From: Nocardia jejuensis NBRC 103114 | GTDB taxonomy: Bacteria; Actinomycetota; Actinomycetes; Mycobacteriales; Mycobacteriaceae | Direction: 5' to 3' | DNA length: 64,000 bases | Assembly (NCBI RefSeq): GCF_001613145.1 | Contig: NZ_BDBU01000006.1 | Span: forward strand, 1 to 64,000 | In this document: positions 54,052 to 63,197 of the stretch, piece after piece | Layout: the number at the start of each line of letters is the position of its first letter | Position numbering within the stretch: the stretch's first letter is position 1 | Notes under the pieces: model-generated | Seen by the model: the letters and a program-made list of their open reading frames with translations, nothing else | Databases searched by the model: none | Told to the model about the DNA's origin: nothing | Made by a program: the position numbers and the translations under genes

Positions 54052-55650
54052 TCAGTGCACCGGCCCAGTCACGTACTGCGGCCTCGCATTCGCACTGCTC
54101 TCGGTGGGCTCCGGCGTCGCGGTCGGCGCGTAGGTCTCCTCCTCGGTGGGCGGCGCGTACTCCTGCACCGTGGTCTCCACCGGAAACTCCGGAGTGGTCC
54201 CCACCGACGGTCCGGTTCCGCCCGACCGATCGAGATAGGCGATGACGATTCCGGCGACCACCAGCAACGGTATCGCGATGATCACCAGCAGCCAGAGCAG
54301 ACAACCCCGCAGCCGCGATTTGCGCTTCCGCCGCGGGGCGAACGCACGCGGACTGCTCTTGCGGGCCGCCGGAACCGCGACGCGACCCGGCGCCGACGAC
54401 GCGTCCGGACGCGGTGCGGGTGCGCGCATCGGAGCGGCGGGCGCAACAGGCGCGGCGGGCGCCGGCTGCCGGACCGGTGCGCCGGTCCCGGATTGCCTTG
54501 GGGCCGAGGTGAATACCCCCGAGCGCGGCGGCCGGCCCGGGTTGCCGCCCGACTGTGCCGCATGTCCGGCACTGTTGCCCGAGTGCAGCGGCTGCCCCGG
54601 CGCGCTCGAGGCGAAGGGTTGCGCAGGTGCGGCTCCGGTGTACTGCGCGGTCCCGCCGCGCACCGGCGTCGCCGGCCGCGCGTCGCCGAATCCCGGTGCG
54701 CCGGGGCCGGTTCCATTGCCCTGACCGGCCTTGCCGATCTGCCCCGATCCACCGACCGGAGCGCCTGAGAATCGTGGCGCCGCAGTCCCCGGCGGATACC
54801 GATACCCCGGCGGCGGCCCGGCGGGAGCGGTCAGTGCCTGCTGCGCCGCCGTCGCGAACTCGGTGCACGAATCGAACCGCGCCCCAGGATGTTTGGCCAG
54901 CGCCCGCGCCATCACCGCGTCCAGCGCGGGCGGCAGCCCCGCCCGCAGCGAGCTCACCGGCGGCGGCGGAGTGTTCAGATGCCCCTGCATCACCGCGATC
55001 GGATGCTCGGCGGTGAAAGGCACTGTGCCGGTGAGCAATCGGAACAGCGTGCAGGCCAGTGAATACTGATCGCAGCGATGATCGAGCTGATGCCCCGCGA
55101 GCTGTTCCGGGGCCGCGTACGCGAGGGTGGCGGTGAAGGAACCGGTCTGGGTGAGCTTGGTGGACTCCTCGCGAATGCGGGCGATGCCGAAGTCCGCCAA
55201 GAAGACCCGCTCCTCGCCTTCGGCGCGCTCGATCAGGATGTTGGCGGGCTTCACATCCCGGTGCAGGATGCCCTTGCGATGCGCGTAGTCCAGCGCCCGC
55301 CCGGTCTCGGCGATGATGTGGATCGCCTGCCGCGGTTCCAGGCTCGCCGCCTCGAGTCCGGCCGCGTCGCCGCCGTCGATCCAGCGCATGGCGATCCAGA
55401 GCCGGTCGTCGTCGAAACCGCGGTCGAACACCGGCACGATATTGGGATGATCCAGCCGGGCGACGACATCGCCCTCCCGCTCGAAGCGCTTGCGCACCTC
55501 GATATCGCCGAACAGCTCGCGGTTCAGCAATTTCAACGCGATCAACCGCGGCAGGCGTGGGTGTTTGGCCAGGTAGACCGATCCCATGCCGCCGCGGCCG
55601 AGTTCGCGTTCGATCAGGTAGCCCGCGAAGTCGTCTCCGCTGCGCAGCAA
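54052..55650 (-). CDS. PknB-like Ser/Thr protein kinase, copy 2
   Basis: This 532-residue kinase starts at TTG (AAGGGGA upstream). The kinase domain (1-270) shows GRGGMGSV, ALKLLN, HRDVKPANIL, DFGIARI and APEQL. A Gly/Pro/Ala-rich linker (about 280-445), a basic patch (RRKRKSRLR) and one TM helix (LWLLVIIAIPLLVVAGIVIA) follow, then an extracytoplasmic tail of about 60 residues rich in Glu/Thr/Pro. No PASTA domain is present. It lies 65 nt from kinase 3 and shares its orientation. Confidence 0.92.
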   Translation of the reverse strand: MLRSGDDFAGYLIERELGRGGMGSVYLAKHPRLPRLIALKLLNRELFGDIEVRKRFEREGDVVARLDHPNIVPVFDRGFDDDRLWIAMRWIDGGDAAGLEAASLEPRQAIHIIAETGRALDYAHRKGILHRDVKPANILIERAEGEERVFLADFGIARIREESTKLTQTGSFTATLAYAAPEQLAGHQLDHRCDQYSLACTLFRLLTGTVPFTAEHPIAVMQGHLNTPPPPVSSLRAGLPPALDAVMARALAKHPGARFDSCTEFATAAQQALTAPAGPPPGYRYPPGTAAPRFSGAPVGGSGQIGKAGQGNGTGPGAPGFGDARPATPVRGGTAQYTGAAPAQPFASSAPGQPLHSGNSAGHAAQSGGNPGRPPRSGVFTSAPRQSGTGAPVRQPAPAAPVAPAAPMRAPAPRPDASSAPGRVAVPAARKSSPRAFAPRRKRKSRLRGCLLWLLVIIAIPLLVVAGIVIAYLDRSGGTGPSVGTTPEFPVETTVQEYAPPTEEETYAPTATPEPTESSANARPQYVTGPVH

Positions 55651-55715
55651 GCCGTCCCCTTCATCCGATTCCTGAAGCCGGACCCTAACCGCCTACCGGG
55701 TCGAATGCCATAACG

Positions 55716-57560
55716 TCAGTTCAGAGGTGCCGAACGCCACCAGGTCAGGACCTCGTCCAGACTGCCGACCACGCCGTCGGTGTACATCAGGTACTGGGTC
55801 CGCTTCGAGTCGCCGGTGAACGCGGTCACCATACGCGGGCGGCTGCTGTCGCTGAACTGGTAGTTGCTGTAGGTCTTTCCGCCGTTGGAGTCCTGCGACT
55901 TCTTGTCCGGCTTCAGTCCGCTCAGCACCGACTGCAGTTCGGCCGAGGAGGAGTACGCGTAGATCCGGTAGAACGGATCCGCGTTGTTGCCGCCGCCGAA
56001 GCAACGCCACTGCACCGCCCAGTCCCCGAAATCGGGCTCGCCCTCGGACTTGTCCGGCGGGCTGCTGGTGTCGGCCAGCCAGCAGGTCGCACCGTTGTAG
56101 CCGGTGTCGCCGGTCTTGGAGGCCGGGACCAGGCGCGGGAACTCCTTGCTCACGCTGGACCAGTCGACCGCTTTGTCCTGACCGGACGCGGCCGAGCTCG
56201 GCGCGGTGCTGCTCGCGGTCGTCGTGCCCGCGGTGTCACTACCGGAATCGCTCATGCCCACCAGGACCACGGCGCCCACGATGAACAGCAGCAGCACACC
56301 GAGGATCGACCCCACGATGAGACCGGTGTTGGACTTCTTGGGCGGCATCGGCGGCCGCTGGCCACCCGGGCCGCCGGGACCGCCGGGACCGCCGGGCGGC
56401 AGCTGCCCGCCCGAATTGTTGTAGGCGTACGCCGGCGGCTGCGTGTAATTCGGCTGCTGCCCGCTGAACTGACTCGGCTGCTGCGCGGTGTACTGGTTCG
56501 TCGGCCGCTGCCCGGTGAAATTGTTCGTCACCGGCTGCGGAGGCGGGGTCGCGGAATTGGCGGTCTGATACGCCTGCGGCGGCGCGGTGTACGCACGCGC
56601 ACCCGAGACCTGCGCCGGTCCGCCGGTCATCTGCCCGGTGACCGGATTCTGCCCGCCGGTGTACTGGCCCATCACCGGCGTGGGCGGCGCGGTGCGCTGA
56701 CCCACCAGCGGCATGGCCGGCGCGCTCGGCGAGGTGAGCGAGCGACGGGCGGCGGCCACGAAGTCGCTGCAGCTGGCGAAGCGATCCTCGGGCCGCTTGG
56801 CCATCGCGGTGGCGAGCACCTGGTCCAAGCCGGGAGGCAGCCCGGCCCGCGAGTTGCTCAGCGGCGGCGGCGGATTCTGCAGGTGGCCCTGGATGACGGC
56901 CGCCGGATTGGTGGCCTGGAACGGGCCGACCCCGGTCAGCAGCCAGAACAGGGTGCACGCCAGCGAGTACTGGTCCGAGCGTCCGTCCAGCGCGGAGCCG
57001 GTCAGCTGCTCGGGTGAGGCGTAGGCCAGGGTCGCGGTGAAGGTGCCGGTCTGGGTCAGGTGCTGACTCTCGTCGCGCAGGCGCGCGATGCCGAAGTCGG
57101 TGAGGTAGACGCGCTCGCCCTTGCCGCCGGTGGACCGGGCCAGCAGGATATTGGCGGGCTTGACGTCGCGGTGCAACACCTCGTTGCGGTGCGCGTAGTC
57201 CAGGGCGTCGCCGATCTCCGAGACGATCTGCACGGCGCGCTCGGGCGGCAGCGTCTGCGGATTCACGCTCGCGGCATCGACACCGTCGATGTACTGCATG
57301 GAGATCCAGAGCTGGCCGTCTTCGAGGCCGCGGTCGTAGACGGTGACGATATTGTGGTGATCGAGCTGGGCGACCAGGTCGGCCTCACGTTCGAAACGCG
57401 CGCGGACCTCCTTGTCGAACACCATTTCCCGGTTCAGGAGCTTGATGGCGGTCATCCGGGGCAGGCGTGGGTGTTTGGCCAGATATACCGACCCCATGCC
57501 ACCGCGGCCGAGCTGTCGCTCGATGACATAGCCGGCGAAAATATCACCGTTGGACAGCAT
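55716..57560 (-). CDS. PknB-like Ser/Thr protein kinase, copy 3, with folded outer domain
   Basis: This has 614 residues from the ATG at 57560. The kinase domain resembles copy 1 most (DGQLWISMQYIDGV, HRDVKPANILLARS, DFGIARLRD). A Gln/Tyr/Asn/Thr-rich linker with repeated QYTAQQ/VTGQ units follows, then a Gly/Pro run and a TM (GLIVGSILGVLLLFIVGAVVLVG). Unlike the other two, the outer part of about 130 residues looks folded, with two Cys, several Trp and the end LDEVLTWWRSAPL. It may be a serine/threonine kinase sensor domain. The open frame to 57668 is probably leader. Confidence 0.92.
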   Translation of the reverse strand: MLSNGDIFAGYVIERQLGRGGMGSVYLAKHPRLPRMTAIKLLNREMVFDKEVRARFEREADLVAQLDHHNIVTVYDRGLEDGQLWISMQYIDGVDAASVNPQTLPPERAVQIVSEIGDALDYAHRNEVLHRDVKPANILLARSTGGKGERVYLTDFGIARLRDESQHLTQTGTFTATLAYASPEQLTGSALDGRSDQYSLACTLFWLLTGVGPFQATNPAAVIQGHLQNPPPPLSNSRAGLPPGLDQVLATAMAKRPEDRFASCSDFVAAARRSLTSPSAPAMPLVGQRTAPPTPVMGQYTGGQNPVTGQMTGGPAQVSGARAYTAPPQAYQTANSATPPPQPVTNNFTGQRPTNQYTAQQPSQFSGQQPNYTQPPAYAYNNSGGQLPPGGPGGPGGPGGQRPPMPPKKSNTGLIVGSILGVLLLFIVGAVVLVGMSDSGSDTAGTTTASSTAPSSAASGQDKAVDWSSVSKEFPRLVPASKTGDTGYNGATCWLADTSSPPDKSEGEPDFGDWAVQWRCFGGGNNADPFYRIYAYSSSAELQSVLSGLKPDKKSQDSNGGKTYSNYQFSDSSRPRMVTAFTGDSKRTQYLMYTDGVVGSLDEVLTWWRSAPLN

Positions 57561-57884
57561 GACTGGCTCCCACTTCCCACATCGCACGCCGGGACCCACC
57601 AGCGTGCGGCATACCGCGATCGATCGGCGTGAAAATGCTCGGGCCGATCCGGAAAACACCGAAACCATAGCAGCAGCGCGTTGCCGCGGCGCCGTCGTCG
57701 GATGCCTCGTCTAAGAGACGGGCGTCGTTGGCGAGCAAGTCGATTCACCTCCCTGGTCCGGGTCCGGACATCGGATTTCCTACGGACATATCTCCGCAGA
57801 TCACCCTTGCGCAACACTGAAGGTTTCCTTGCATCCCCGCATGAGGTGCTCGCCTTGTCGGTCACCGGCGATACGCTGGGCCTC
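57561..57884. other. Divergent spacer between kinase 3 and endonuclease IV
   Basis: This 324-nt gap separates two divergent genes. The nfo frame stays open through part of it, but the extension is Arg-rich and not conserved. I see no convincing promoter, hairpin or RNA. Confidence 0.5.
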
Positions 57885-58655
57885 ATGCGCATAGGAGCCC
57901 ACGTCCGGACGGACGGCGACCCGATCGGTTTCGGTGAGAAGCTCGGTGCCGATGTCCTACAGATGTTCGTGACCGATCCGCAGAGTTGGGACAAACCCAC
58001 CCCGCATCCGTTCACCGAGGAGATCAAAGCCAGCCCGATCGACGTGGTCGTGCACTCCTCCTATCAGATCAATGTGGCGAGTCTGAACAACCGGCTGCGC
58101 ATGCCCTCGCGCAACGCGGTGGCGCTTCAGGCGAAGGCCGCGGCCGAACTGGGAGCGTTCGGACTGGTGGTGCACGGCGGGCACGTGCGCGCGGACGGTG
58201 AGATGGTCGAGGGAATCCTCAACTGGCGCAAGCTTTTCCAGCGCCAGGAGGAGAAGGGCGGTTTCGCCGTCCCGATCCTGATCGAGAACACCGCCGGCGG
58301 AAACCACGCGATGGCAAGGCATTTCGACGATATCGGTCGCCTGTGGGAGGCGGTCGGCGAGTTCGGCGCGGGCTTCTGCCTCGACACCTGCCACGCCTGG
58401 GCCGGCGGTGAGGAACTGCTCGGCATCGTGGACCGGATCAAATCCATCACCGGGCGCATCGATCTGGTGCACCTGAATTCCTCACGGGACGAGTTCGATT
58501 CCGGCGCGGATCGGCACGCGAATCTGTCCTCGGGCACCATCGATCCGCAGTTACTGGTGGAGGTGTGCAAGGCCACCGACGCCCCGATCATTCTCGAGAC
58601 CCCGAGCGAAGGCGTCGCCGAGGACCTCGCGTACCTGCGGGAGCACGCCGGGTAA
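57885..58655 (+). CDS. nfo: Endonuclease IV (AP endonuclease)
   Basis: This 256-residue TIM-barrel enzyme cleaves 5' to abasic sites in base-excision repair. Conserved segments: IGAHV, GADVLQMFVTDPQSW, VVHSSYQINVAS, VVHGGHV, ILIENTAGGNHAMAR, GFCLDTCHAW, DLVHLNSSRDEFDSGADRHA and a final ETPSEG. These hold the His/Glu/Asp ligands for three zinc ions. The start MRIGAHVRTDG at 57885 matches the M. tuberculosis enzyme. The downstream dioxygenase gene is 103 nt away. Confidence 0.95.
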   Translation: MRIGAHVRTDGDPIGFGEKLGADVLQMFVTDPQSWDKPTPHPFTEEIKASPIDVVVHSSYQINVASLNNRLRMPSRNAVALQAKAAAELGAFGLVVHGGHVRADGEMVEGILNWRKLFQRQEEKGGFAVPILIENTAGGNHAMARHFDDIGRLWEAVGEFGAGFCLDTCHAWAGGEELLGIVDRIKSITGRIDLVHLNSSRDEFDSGADRHANLSSGTIDPQLLVEVCKATDAPIILETPSEGVAEDLAYLREHAG

Positions 58656-58758
58656 CGGCTTTCGATCCAGCTGACCCTAAACCTGTTTCGCCCGACGCCC
58701 CGGTGGTGTTCTGGTCTCGGCTCGACCGGGCCGATTTCCCTCGGGCGAAAGGCTTTAC

Positions 58759-59763
58759 ATGTCCCCCCAAGGCACCCTCGCCGACAGCACAGTCCTCGAC
58801 AGCACTGCCGCGAATTCCGCGGCCGCCGGCACCGCGACGCGCCCCTCCGGCGTCACCGTGGTCAAGCTCGGCAGCAAGATCGGTGCGCGGGTCGACGGGG
58901 TGCGTCTGGGCGGCGATCTGGACTCGGTCACCGTGCAGGCCATTCAGGACGCGCTGCACGAGCACAAGGTCATCTTCTTCCGCGGCCAGGAGCACCTGAC
59001 CGAGGACGGCCAGTACGAGTTCGCACAGCTGCTGGGCGCACCCACCACCCCGCACCCGACCGTCACCTCCAAGGGCGTCAAGACCCTGCCGATCGATTCG
59101 GAGTTCGGCCGCGCCAACAGCTGGCACACCGACGTCACCTTCGTGGATCGCATTCCGAAGGCGTCCATCCTGCGCGCGGTGCACCTGCCGCCCTACGGCG
59201 GTTCCACCACCTGGGCCTCCACCGTCGCCGCCTACGACTCGCTGCCCGCGCCGCTCAAGGCCCTGGTGGAGAACCTGCGTGCGCGGCACACCAACGCCTA
59301 CGACTACGCCACGGACCGCACCGAGACCGAGACCGGCGAGAACGAGGCTCTGACCGCCAATATCAAGGCGTACCGCGAGGAGTTCCAGTCCACCTACTAC
59401 GAGACCGAGCACCCCGTGGTCCGCGTGCATCCGGTCACCGGTGAGCGCGCCCTGCTGCTCGGCCACTTCGTGAAGAGCTTCGTCGGCCTGACCCAGTCGG
59501 AATCGCAGGCGCTGTTCCAGCTGCTGCAGCACCGGGTCACCCGCCTGGAGAACACCACCCGCTGGAACTGGCAGCTCGGCGACGTCGCGATCTGGGACAA
59601 CCGCGCCACCCAGCACTACGCCATCGACGACTACGACGGCCAGCCCCGCCGCCTCACCCGCATCACCCTCGCGGGCGACGTGCCGGTCGACATCCACGGT
59701 CAGGAGAGCGAGATCATCACCGGCAACGCCGAGCACTTCTCGATCGTCGAGAAGGTCGCGTAG
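58759..59763 (+). CDS. TauD/TfdA-family Fe(II)/2-oxoglutarate dioxygenase (alkylsulfatase-like)
   Basis: This 334-residue dioxygenase has the iron ligands in WHTDVTF (His123, Asp125) and the distal His in [11 protein letters not shown]. The 2-oxoglutarate-binding Arg lies in RRLTRITL. It closely resembles M. tuberculosis Rv3406 and Pseudomonas AtsK, which oxidise alkyl sulfate esters to aldehyde and sulfate. Conserved pieces are [19 protein letters not shown] and VIFFRGQ. It probably helps recover sulfur from organic sulfates. The first 30 residues are Ser/Ala/Thr-rich and variable. Confidence 0.92.
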   Translation: MSPQGTLADSTVLDSTAANSAAAGTATRPSGVTVVKLGSKIGARVDGVRLGGDLDSVTVQAIQDALHEHKVIFFRGQEHLTEDGQYEFAQLLGAPTTPHPTVTSKGVKTLPIDSEFGRANSWHTDVTFVDRIPKASILRAVHLPPYGGSTTWASTVAAYDSLPAPLKALVENLRARHTNAYDYATDRTETETGENEALTANIKAYREEFQSTYYETEHPVVRVHPVTGERALLLGHFVKSFVGLTQSESQALFQLLQHRVTRLENTTRWNWQLGDVAIWDNRATQHYAIDDYDGQPRRLTRITLAGDVPVDIHGQESEIITGNAEHFSIVEKVA

Positions 59764-59962
59764 TCCCGCCCCCTCCACCACTTCAGCACCCAGCCCGGTG
59801 CCGTAGACCGTCCCGCTCGCGTGGTGCGGTCAGGCGTGACTCCCCGTTTCGGGGGCGCCATCGGAGTTACCCCGATCCCGCGAAATCAGTTGTCGCGCTG
59901 GGATCGGACCGAAGAACGCGGCCCGGTCGCGATGCTCTTGCGCGCATCGCGATCGGGCGCGA

Positions 59963-60003
59963 GCCGGTGCGACGGCACCCTCACTCTCAGCCGTCGCACC
60001 GGC
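59963..60003 (+). terminator. Terminator downstream of the dioxygenase
   Basis: A 14-bp perfect stem (59963-59976 with 59990-60003) with a 13-nt loop is followed by ATTTTCG on the plus strand. A second, nearly perfect stem (59924-59935 with 59944-59955) lies just before it. The pair stands 200 nt after the dioxygenase stop. Confidence 0.72.
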
Positions 60004-60118
60004 ATTTTCGTTGCCGGACCATGTACTGAACCCGGTTGTCGCGATGCACAGACCGGGACCATGCCGGTGTTCGCACCCCGGCGGGCCCGGCCGCCCTCAC
60101 GTGCACCCCGGTTTTGTC

Positions 60119-60334
60119 GCGCACCCCCGGCTTTGCCGGTGCGTGCACCGCAGACCTGCCACCGCCTGCGACATCCCTGCCCCACGCACCTGGACCATGT
60201 CGTCGCTTCGTTCGCGCATCCGCGCTTCGTGCGTTCACGCACTGATCTTTGTCGGCGTCCGTCCGCACGCGTCCCGGTCGGTCGGTGTGCACACCTCGGG
60301 CCCGCGCACCCCGGCTTTGCTGGTGCGTGCACCG
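60119..60334. repeat. Dispersed direct repeats in the spacer before the CoA-transferase
   Basis: The 602-nt gap 59764-60365 holds no convincing gene. It contains two copies of a 31-32-nt element, GCGCACCCCGGCTTTGC plus TGGTGCGTGCACCG, at 60119-60150 and 60304-60334. Each can fold on itself through CGCACC/GGTGCG. Degenerate relatives (GTGCACCCCGGTTTTGTCGC) occur at about 60100. The frame of the downstream gene stays open across part of the region but shows no protein-like composition. Confidence 0.6.
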
Positions 60335-60365
60335 CGCTCGGGTGCGGGCGGGCAGAATCGTGGTC

Positions 60366-61583
60366 GTGACCAATGCGATTCGGCCGCTCGACGGGGTGCG
60401 GGTTCTGGAGTTGGGGAACTATGTGGCGGCGCCGACCGCCGGGCGCATACTCGGCGACTTCGGTGCCGAGGTGATCAAGGTGGAGCGGCCGAAAACCGGG
60501 GACGAGCTGCGGAATTGGCGGCTGTACGGCGGCGACACCTCCATGCTGTACCGGACCGTGAACCGGAACAAGAAGTCGATCGTGCTGGACCTGCGAACCG
60601 AGGCCGGCCGGGCCGTCGTGCTGGATCTCCTCACCCACTGCGATGTGCTGCTGGAGAACTTCCGGCCCGGAATGCTGGAGAAGTGGGGGCTCGGGCCGGA
60701 GCAGTTGAACGCGGCCAATCCCGATCTGGTGATCACCCGGATCTCCGCGTACGGCCAGACCGGCCCGCTCTCGCAGCGGCCGGGATTCGCCGCGGTGGCC
60801 GAGGCGGTGGGCGGGCTGCGCGAACTGGTCGGCGATCCGGATCGGCCCCCGGTACGGGTCGGAGTGTCCATCGGCGATTCGATCGCCGGAATCTATGCCG
60901 CGTTCGGCACGGTCATGGCGCTGTTCCAGCGCGAACGGGCGAATGAACGAGTCCCCTTGAACCACCGCATCATCGACGTCGCGTTGAACGAGTCGATTCT
61001 GTCGGTGATGGAATCGCTGGTTCCGGACTATCTCGCCTACGGCATCAATCGCGAACGCGTCGGCGGGCGAATGGAGGGCATCGCCCCCTCCAATGCCTAT
61101 CCCTGTAGCGACGGATACAGCATCATCATCGGCGGTAACGGCGATGCCATCTTCCAGCGCTACATGCAGGTGATCGAAAGGCCGGATCTGGCCGCCGATC
61201 CGGAACTGCGGGACAATGCCGGGCGCTGGCGCAATCGCGATCGACTCGATGCGGATATCGCCACGTGGACCCGCACCCACACCCGCGACGACGCGCTGCG
61301 AATCCTCGAGGCCGCCGCCATTCCGTGCGGGCCGATCTACACCGCCGCCGATATCGTCACCGACGAGCAATACCGGGCGCGCAATATGATTCAGCCCTTC
61401 CGAGTGGATGTGGGCGAACCCGAGCCGAAGGAAGTCGGATTCACCGGCATCGTCCCGGTGATCGGCGGACAGTCGCTGCCCATTCGCAACGTCGGCCCGG
61501 ATCTGGGCGAGCACACCCGCGAGGTGCTCGGCGGTCTGCTCGGCCTGTCCGACAGTGAGATCGACGCCCTGGAGGCTTCCTGA
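60366..61583 (+). CDS. CaiB/BaiF family (class III) CoA-transferase
   Basis: This has about 405 residues from GTG 60366. Conserved parts are LDGVRVLELGNYVAAPTAGR, LGDFGAEVIKVERP, NRNKKSIVLDL, the catalytic Asp in IIDVALNES, and GIAPSNAYPC. Class III enzymes move CoA between carboxylic acids. The stop overlaps the next gene (TGATG), which encodes an HMG-CoA-lyase-like enzyme. Such pairs act on hydroxy-dicarboxylates, for example activating an acid which the lyase then cleaves. The exact acid is unknown. Confidence 0.9.
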   Translation: MTNAIRPLDGVRVLELGNYVAAPTAGRILGDFGAEVIKVERPKTGDELRNWRLYGGDTSMLYRTVNRNKKSIVLDLRTEAGRAVVLDLLTHCDVLLENFRPGMLEKWGLGPEQLNAANPDLVITRISAYGQTGPLSQRPGFAAVAEAVGGLRELVGDPDRPPVRVGVSIGDSIAGIYAAFGTVMALFQRERANERVPLNHRIIDVALNESILSVMESLVPDYLAYGINRERVGGRMEGIAPSNAYPCSDGYSIIIGGNGDAIFQRYMQVIERPDLAADPELRDNAGRWRNRDRLDADIATWTRTHTRDDALRILEAAAIPCGPIYTAADIVTDEQYRARNMIQPFRVDVGEPEPKEVGFTGIVPVIGGQSLPIRNVGPDLGEHTREVLGGLLGLSDSEIDALEAS

Positions 61584-62506
61584 TGGCACTGCTGCGAGAT
61601 GTGACGCTGCGGGACGGTTTGCAACTCACCGGCAAGGTGCTGCCCACCGCGCGCAAGGTCGAGATCGTGCGCGAGCTCTTCGCACTGGGCGTGCCGGAGC
61701 TGGAGATCGGGTCCATGGCACGGCCGGATCTGGTTCCGCCCATGGCCAATACCCTCGAACTGGTCGCCGCGCTCACGCCCGAGGAGCTGTCCCGCAGCTG
61801 GGTGTGGGTCGCCACGCCCCGGCACGTGGAGAAGGCCGCGGCGGCGGGGGTGCGCAATTTCCAGTACTGCTTCTCGGTCTCGGACGCGCACAACCGGGCG
61901 AACATCGGCCGCACCACCGAGGACAGCCTGGCCGCCATGCCGGATGCCGTGCGCTTCGCGCGGGAGGCGGGCGGGCGCATTCAACTGTGTCTGGCAACGG
62001 CTTTCACCTGCCCGTTCGACGGTCCGGTGGATCCGCAGCGGGTACTGGGGATCGCTCGCGACGCGCGCGCGGAGGGTTCGGCGGACATCGTCATCGCGGA
62101 CACCCTGGGCCAGGCGCATCCGTCGCAGGTGTCGGCGCTGGTCGGCGCGGTCGCGGCGACCGGACTCTGGGGCACCCCGGAGCATCGAATCGTGTTCCAC
62201 GGCCACGACACCTGGGGTATGGGTGTGGCCAATTCGCTGGCCGCCATCGCCGCGGGCGCGGGCGTGGTGGACGGTTCACTGGGCGGACTCGGCGGCTGCC
62301 CGTTCGCGCCGGGAGCCTCGGGCAACACCTCCAGCGAGGATCTGCTGTTCGCGACCCGGCCGCAGTGGTTCACGCCCGATACGCTCGCGGCCATGGTGCC
62401 GATCTCCGAGCGGCTGCTCGCCGAACTGGGTGAGCCGAACCGTTCCCGCACCGCCGAGGGCAGCCGATCCAAGGCCGAGGCCTTCGAATGGGTACTGCGC
62501 GACTAG
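61583..62506 (+). CDS. Hydroxymethylglutaryl-CoA lyase-like aldolase
   Basis: This 307-residue TIM-barrel lyase belongs to the DRE-TIM superfamily. It has RDVTLRDGLQ at the N-terminus (Arg-Asp metal/substrate residues), the HGHDTWGMGVAN metal-binding HxH, and GGLGGCPFAPGASGN with the catalytic Cys loop. It cleaves HMG-CoA, or a related 3-hydroxyacyl-CoA such as citramalyl-CoA, to acetyl-CoA plus a keto acid. It is coupled to the CoA-transferase by TGATG. A hairpin at 62575 ends the unit. Confidence 0.9.
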   Translation: MALLRDVTLRDGLQLTGKVLPTARKVEIVRELFALGVPELEIGSMARPDLVPPMANTLELVAALTPEELSRSWVWVATPRHVEKAAAAGVRNFQYCFSVSDAHNRANIGRTTEDSLAAMPDAVRFAREAGGRIQLCLATAFTCPFDGPVDPQRVLGIARDARAEGSADIVIADTLGQAHPSQVSALVGAVAATGLWGTPEHRIVFHGHDTWGMGVANSLAAIAAGAGVVDGSLGGLGGCPFAPGASGNTSSEDLLFATRPQWFTPDTLAAMVPISERLLAELGEPNRSRTAEGSRSKAEAFEWVLRD

Positions 62507-62574
62507 GACACAGCCTCCGTGCATTCGGGTCCCAGCGCGTCAAGGTTCAAGCGCGTCAAGGTCCCAGCGCAATC

Positions 62575-62610
62575 GGTATTCGCTATTCGATAGCTCGAAT
62601 GGCGAATACC
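62575..62610. terminator. Terminator between the lyase and a convergent membrane-protein gene
   Basis: A 16-bp stem with one G-U pair (62575-62590 with 62595-62610) and a TAGC loop lies between convergent stops at 62506 and 62644. Confidence 0.82.
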
Positions 62611-62643
62611 ACCACCGAAATCGGCAGCGGGGAATTGCGGAGG

Positions 62644-62898
62644 CTAAAGCCGGTCCGCGGCGTCGGCGCGCAACTTCAGCAGGACGAGGCCCGCGGTGCA
62701 CGCGAGAATCAGTCCGGCGACGGTGATTTCGACGTGTAGTTCGGCGATTCCGAGAGTGGCGCCGACGACTCCGCCGAGAAAGATCAGCCAGGCGACCGAC
62801 CTGGTCAGCGTTGCCGACAACCGCGACGGACGTTCGGCCGCAGGCCCTCCGGGTTGCGCGGTGGCGCGCAGCGGAGACGTCGAGAATGCACCCATCAT
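62644..62898 (-). CDS. Small two-TM membrane protein, unknown
   Basis: The protein has 84 residues. The N-terminal 30 residues are polar; then two hydrophobic helices (SVAWLIFLGGVVGATLGIAE and ITVAGLILACTAGLVLL) precede a short charged end. GAGGAG stands close to two successive ATG codons at 62898 and 62895. I recognise no family. Confidence 0.65.
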   Translation of the reverse strand: MMGAFSTSPLRATAQPGGPAAERPSRLSATLTRSVAWLIFLGGVVGATLGIAELHVEITVAGLILACTAGLVLLKLRADAADRL

Positions 62899-63197
62899 CT
62901 ACTCCTCGATGACGCCCACCGGGGCGCCGATCCACTCAGCGCGCCTCTCGGCAAATTTCAGGCGTATCACGTGTAACTTTGGACACACATTACGGCTCTG
63001 CAACGAAAAGTCCATACGACACGTGCGCACAACACGCGGACTTTACTGATTCGATATCTGAATCATCGCTGTTTGAAATGTTTCCGTGCCCGCCGTATCC
63101 CCCTGTGCCGTGCCCGTTTTCGAACCGACCACCCGCCTGGCTACGGACCGCCTCCTCCGTTAGGGTGAGCCCACTCGACACGAATCAGGAGTGCCCA
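62899..63197. promoter_or_regulatory. Divergent spacer with a possible palindromic site
   Basis: This 299-nt gap between divergent small genes is more A+T-rich than its surroundings. It includes the palindrome TGATTC-7-GAATCA at 63047-63065, which could bind a regulator. I see no further gene or structured RNA. Confidence 0.35.

Noticed and set aside
59821..60369. 182-codon frame in the gap before the CoA-transferase
   Set aside because: It runs through terminator hairpins and direct repeats, is Arg/Pro/Cys-rich and has no ribosome site or known domain.
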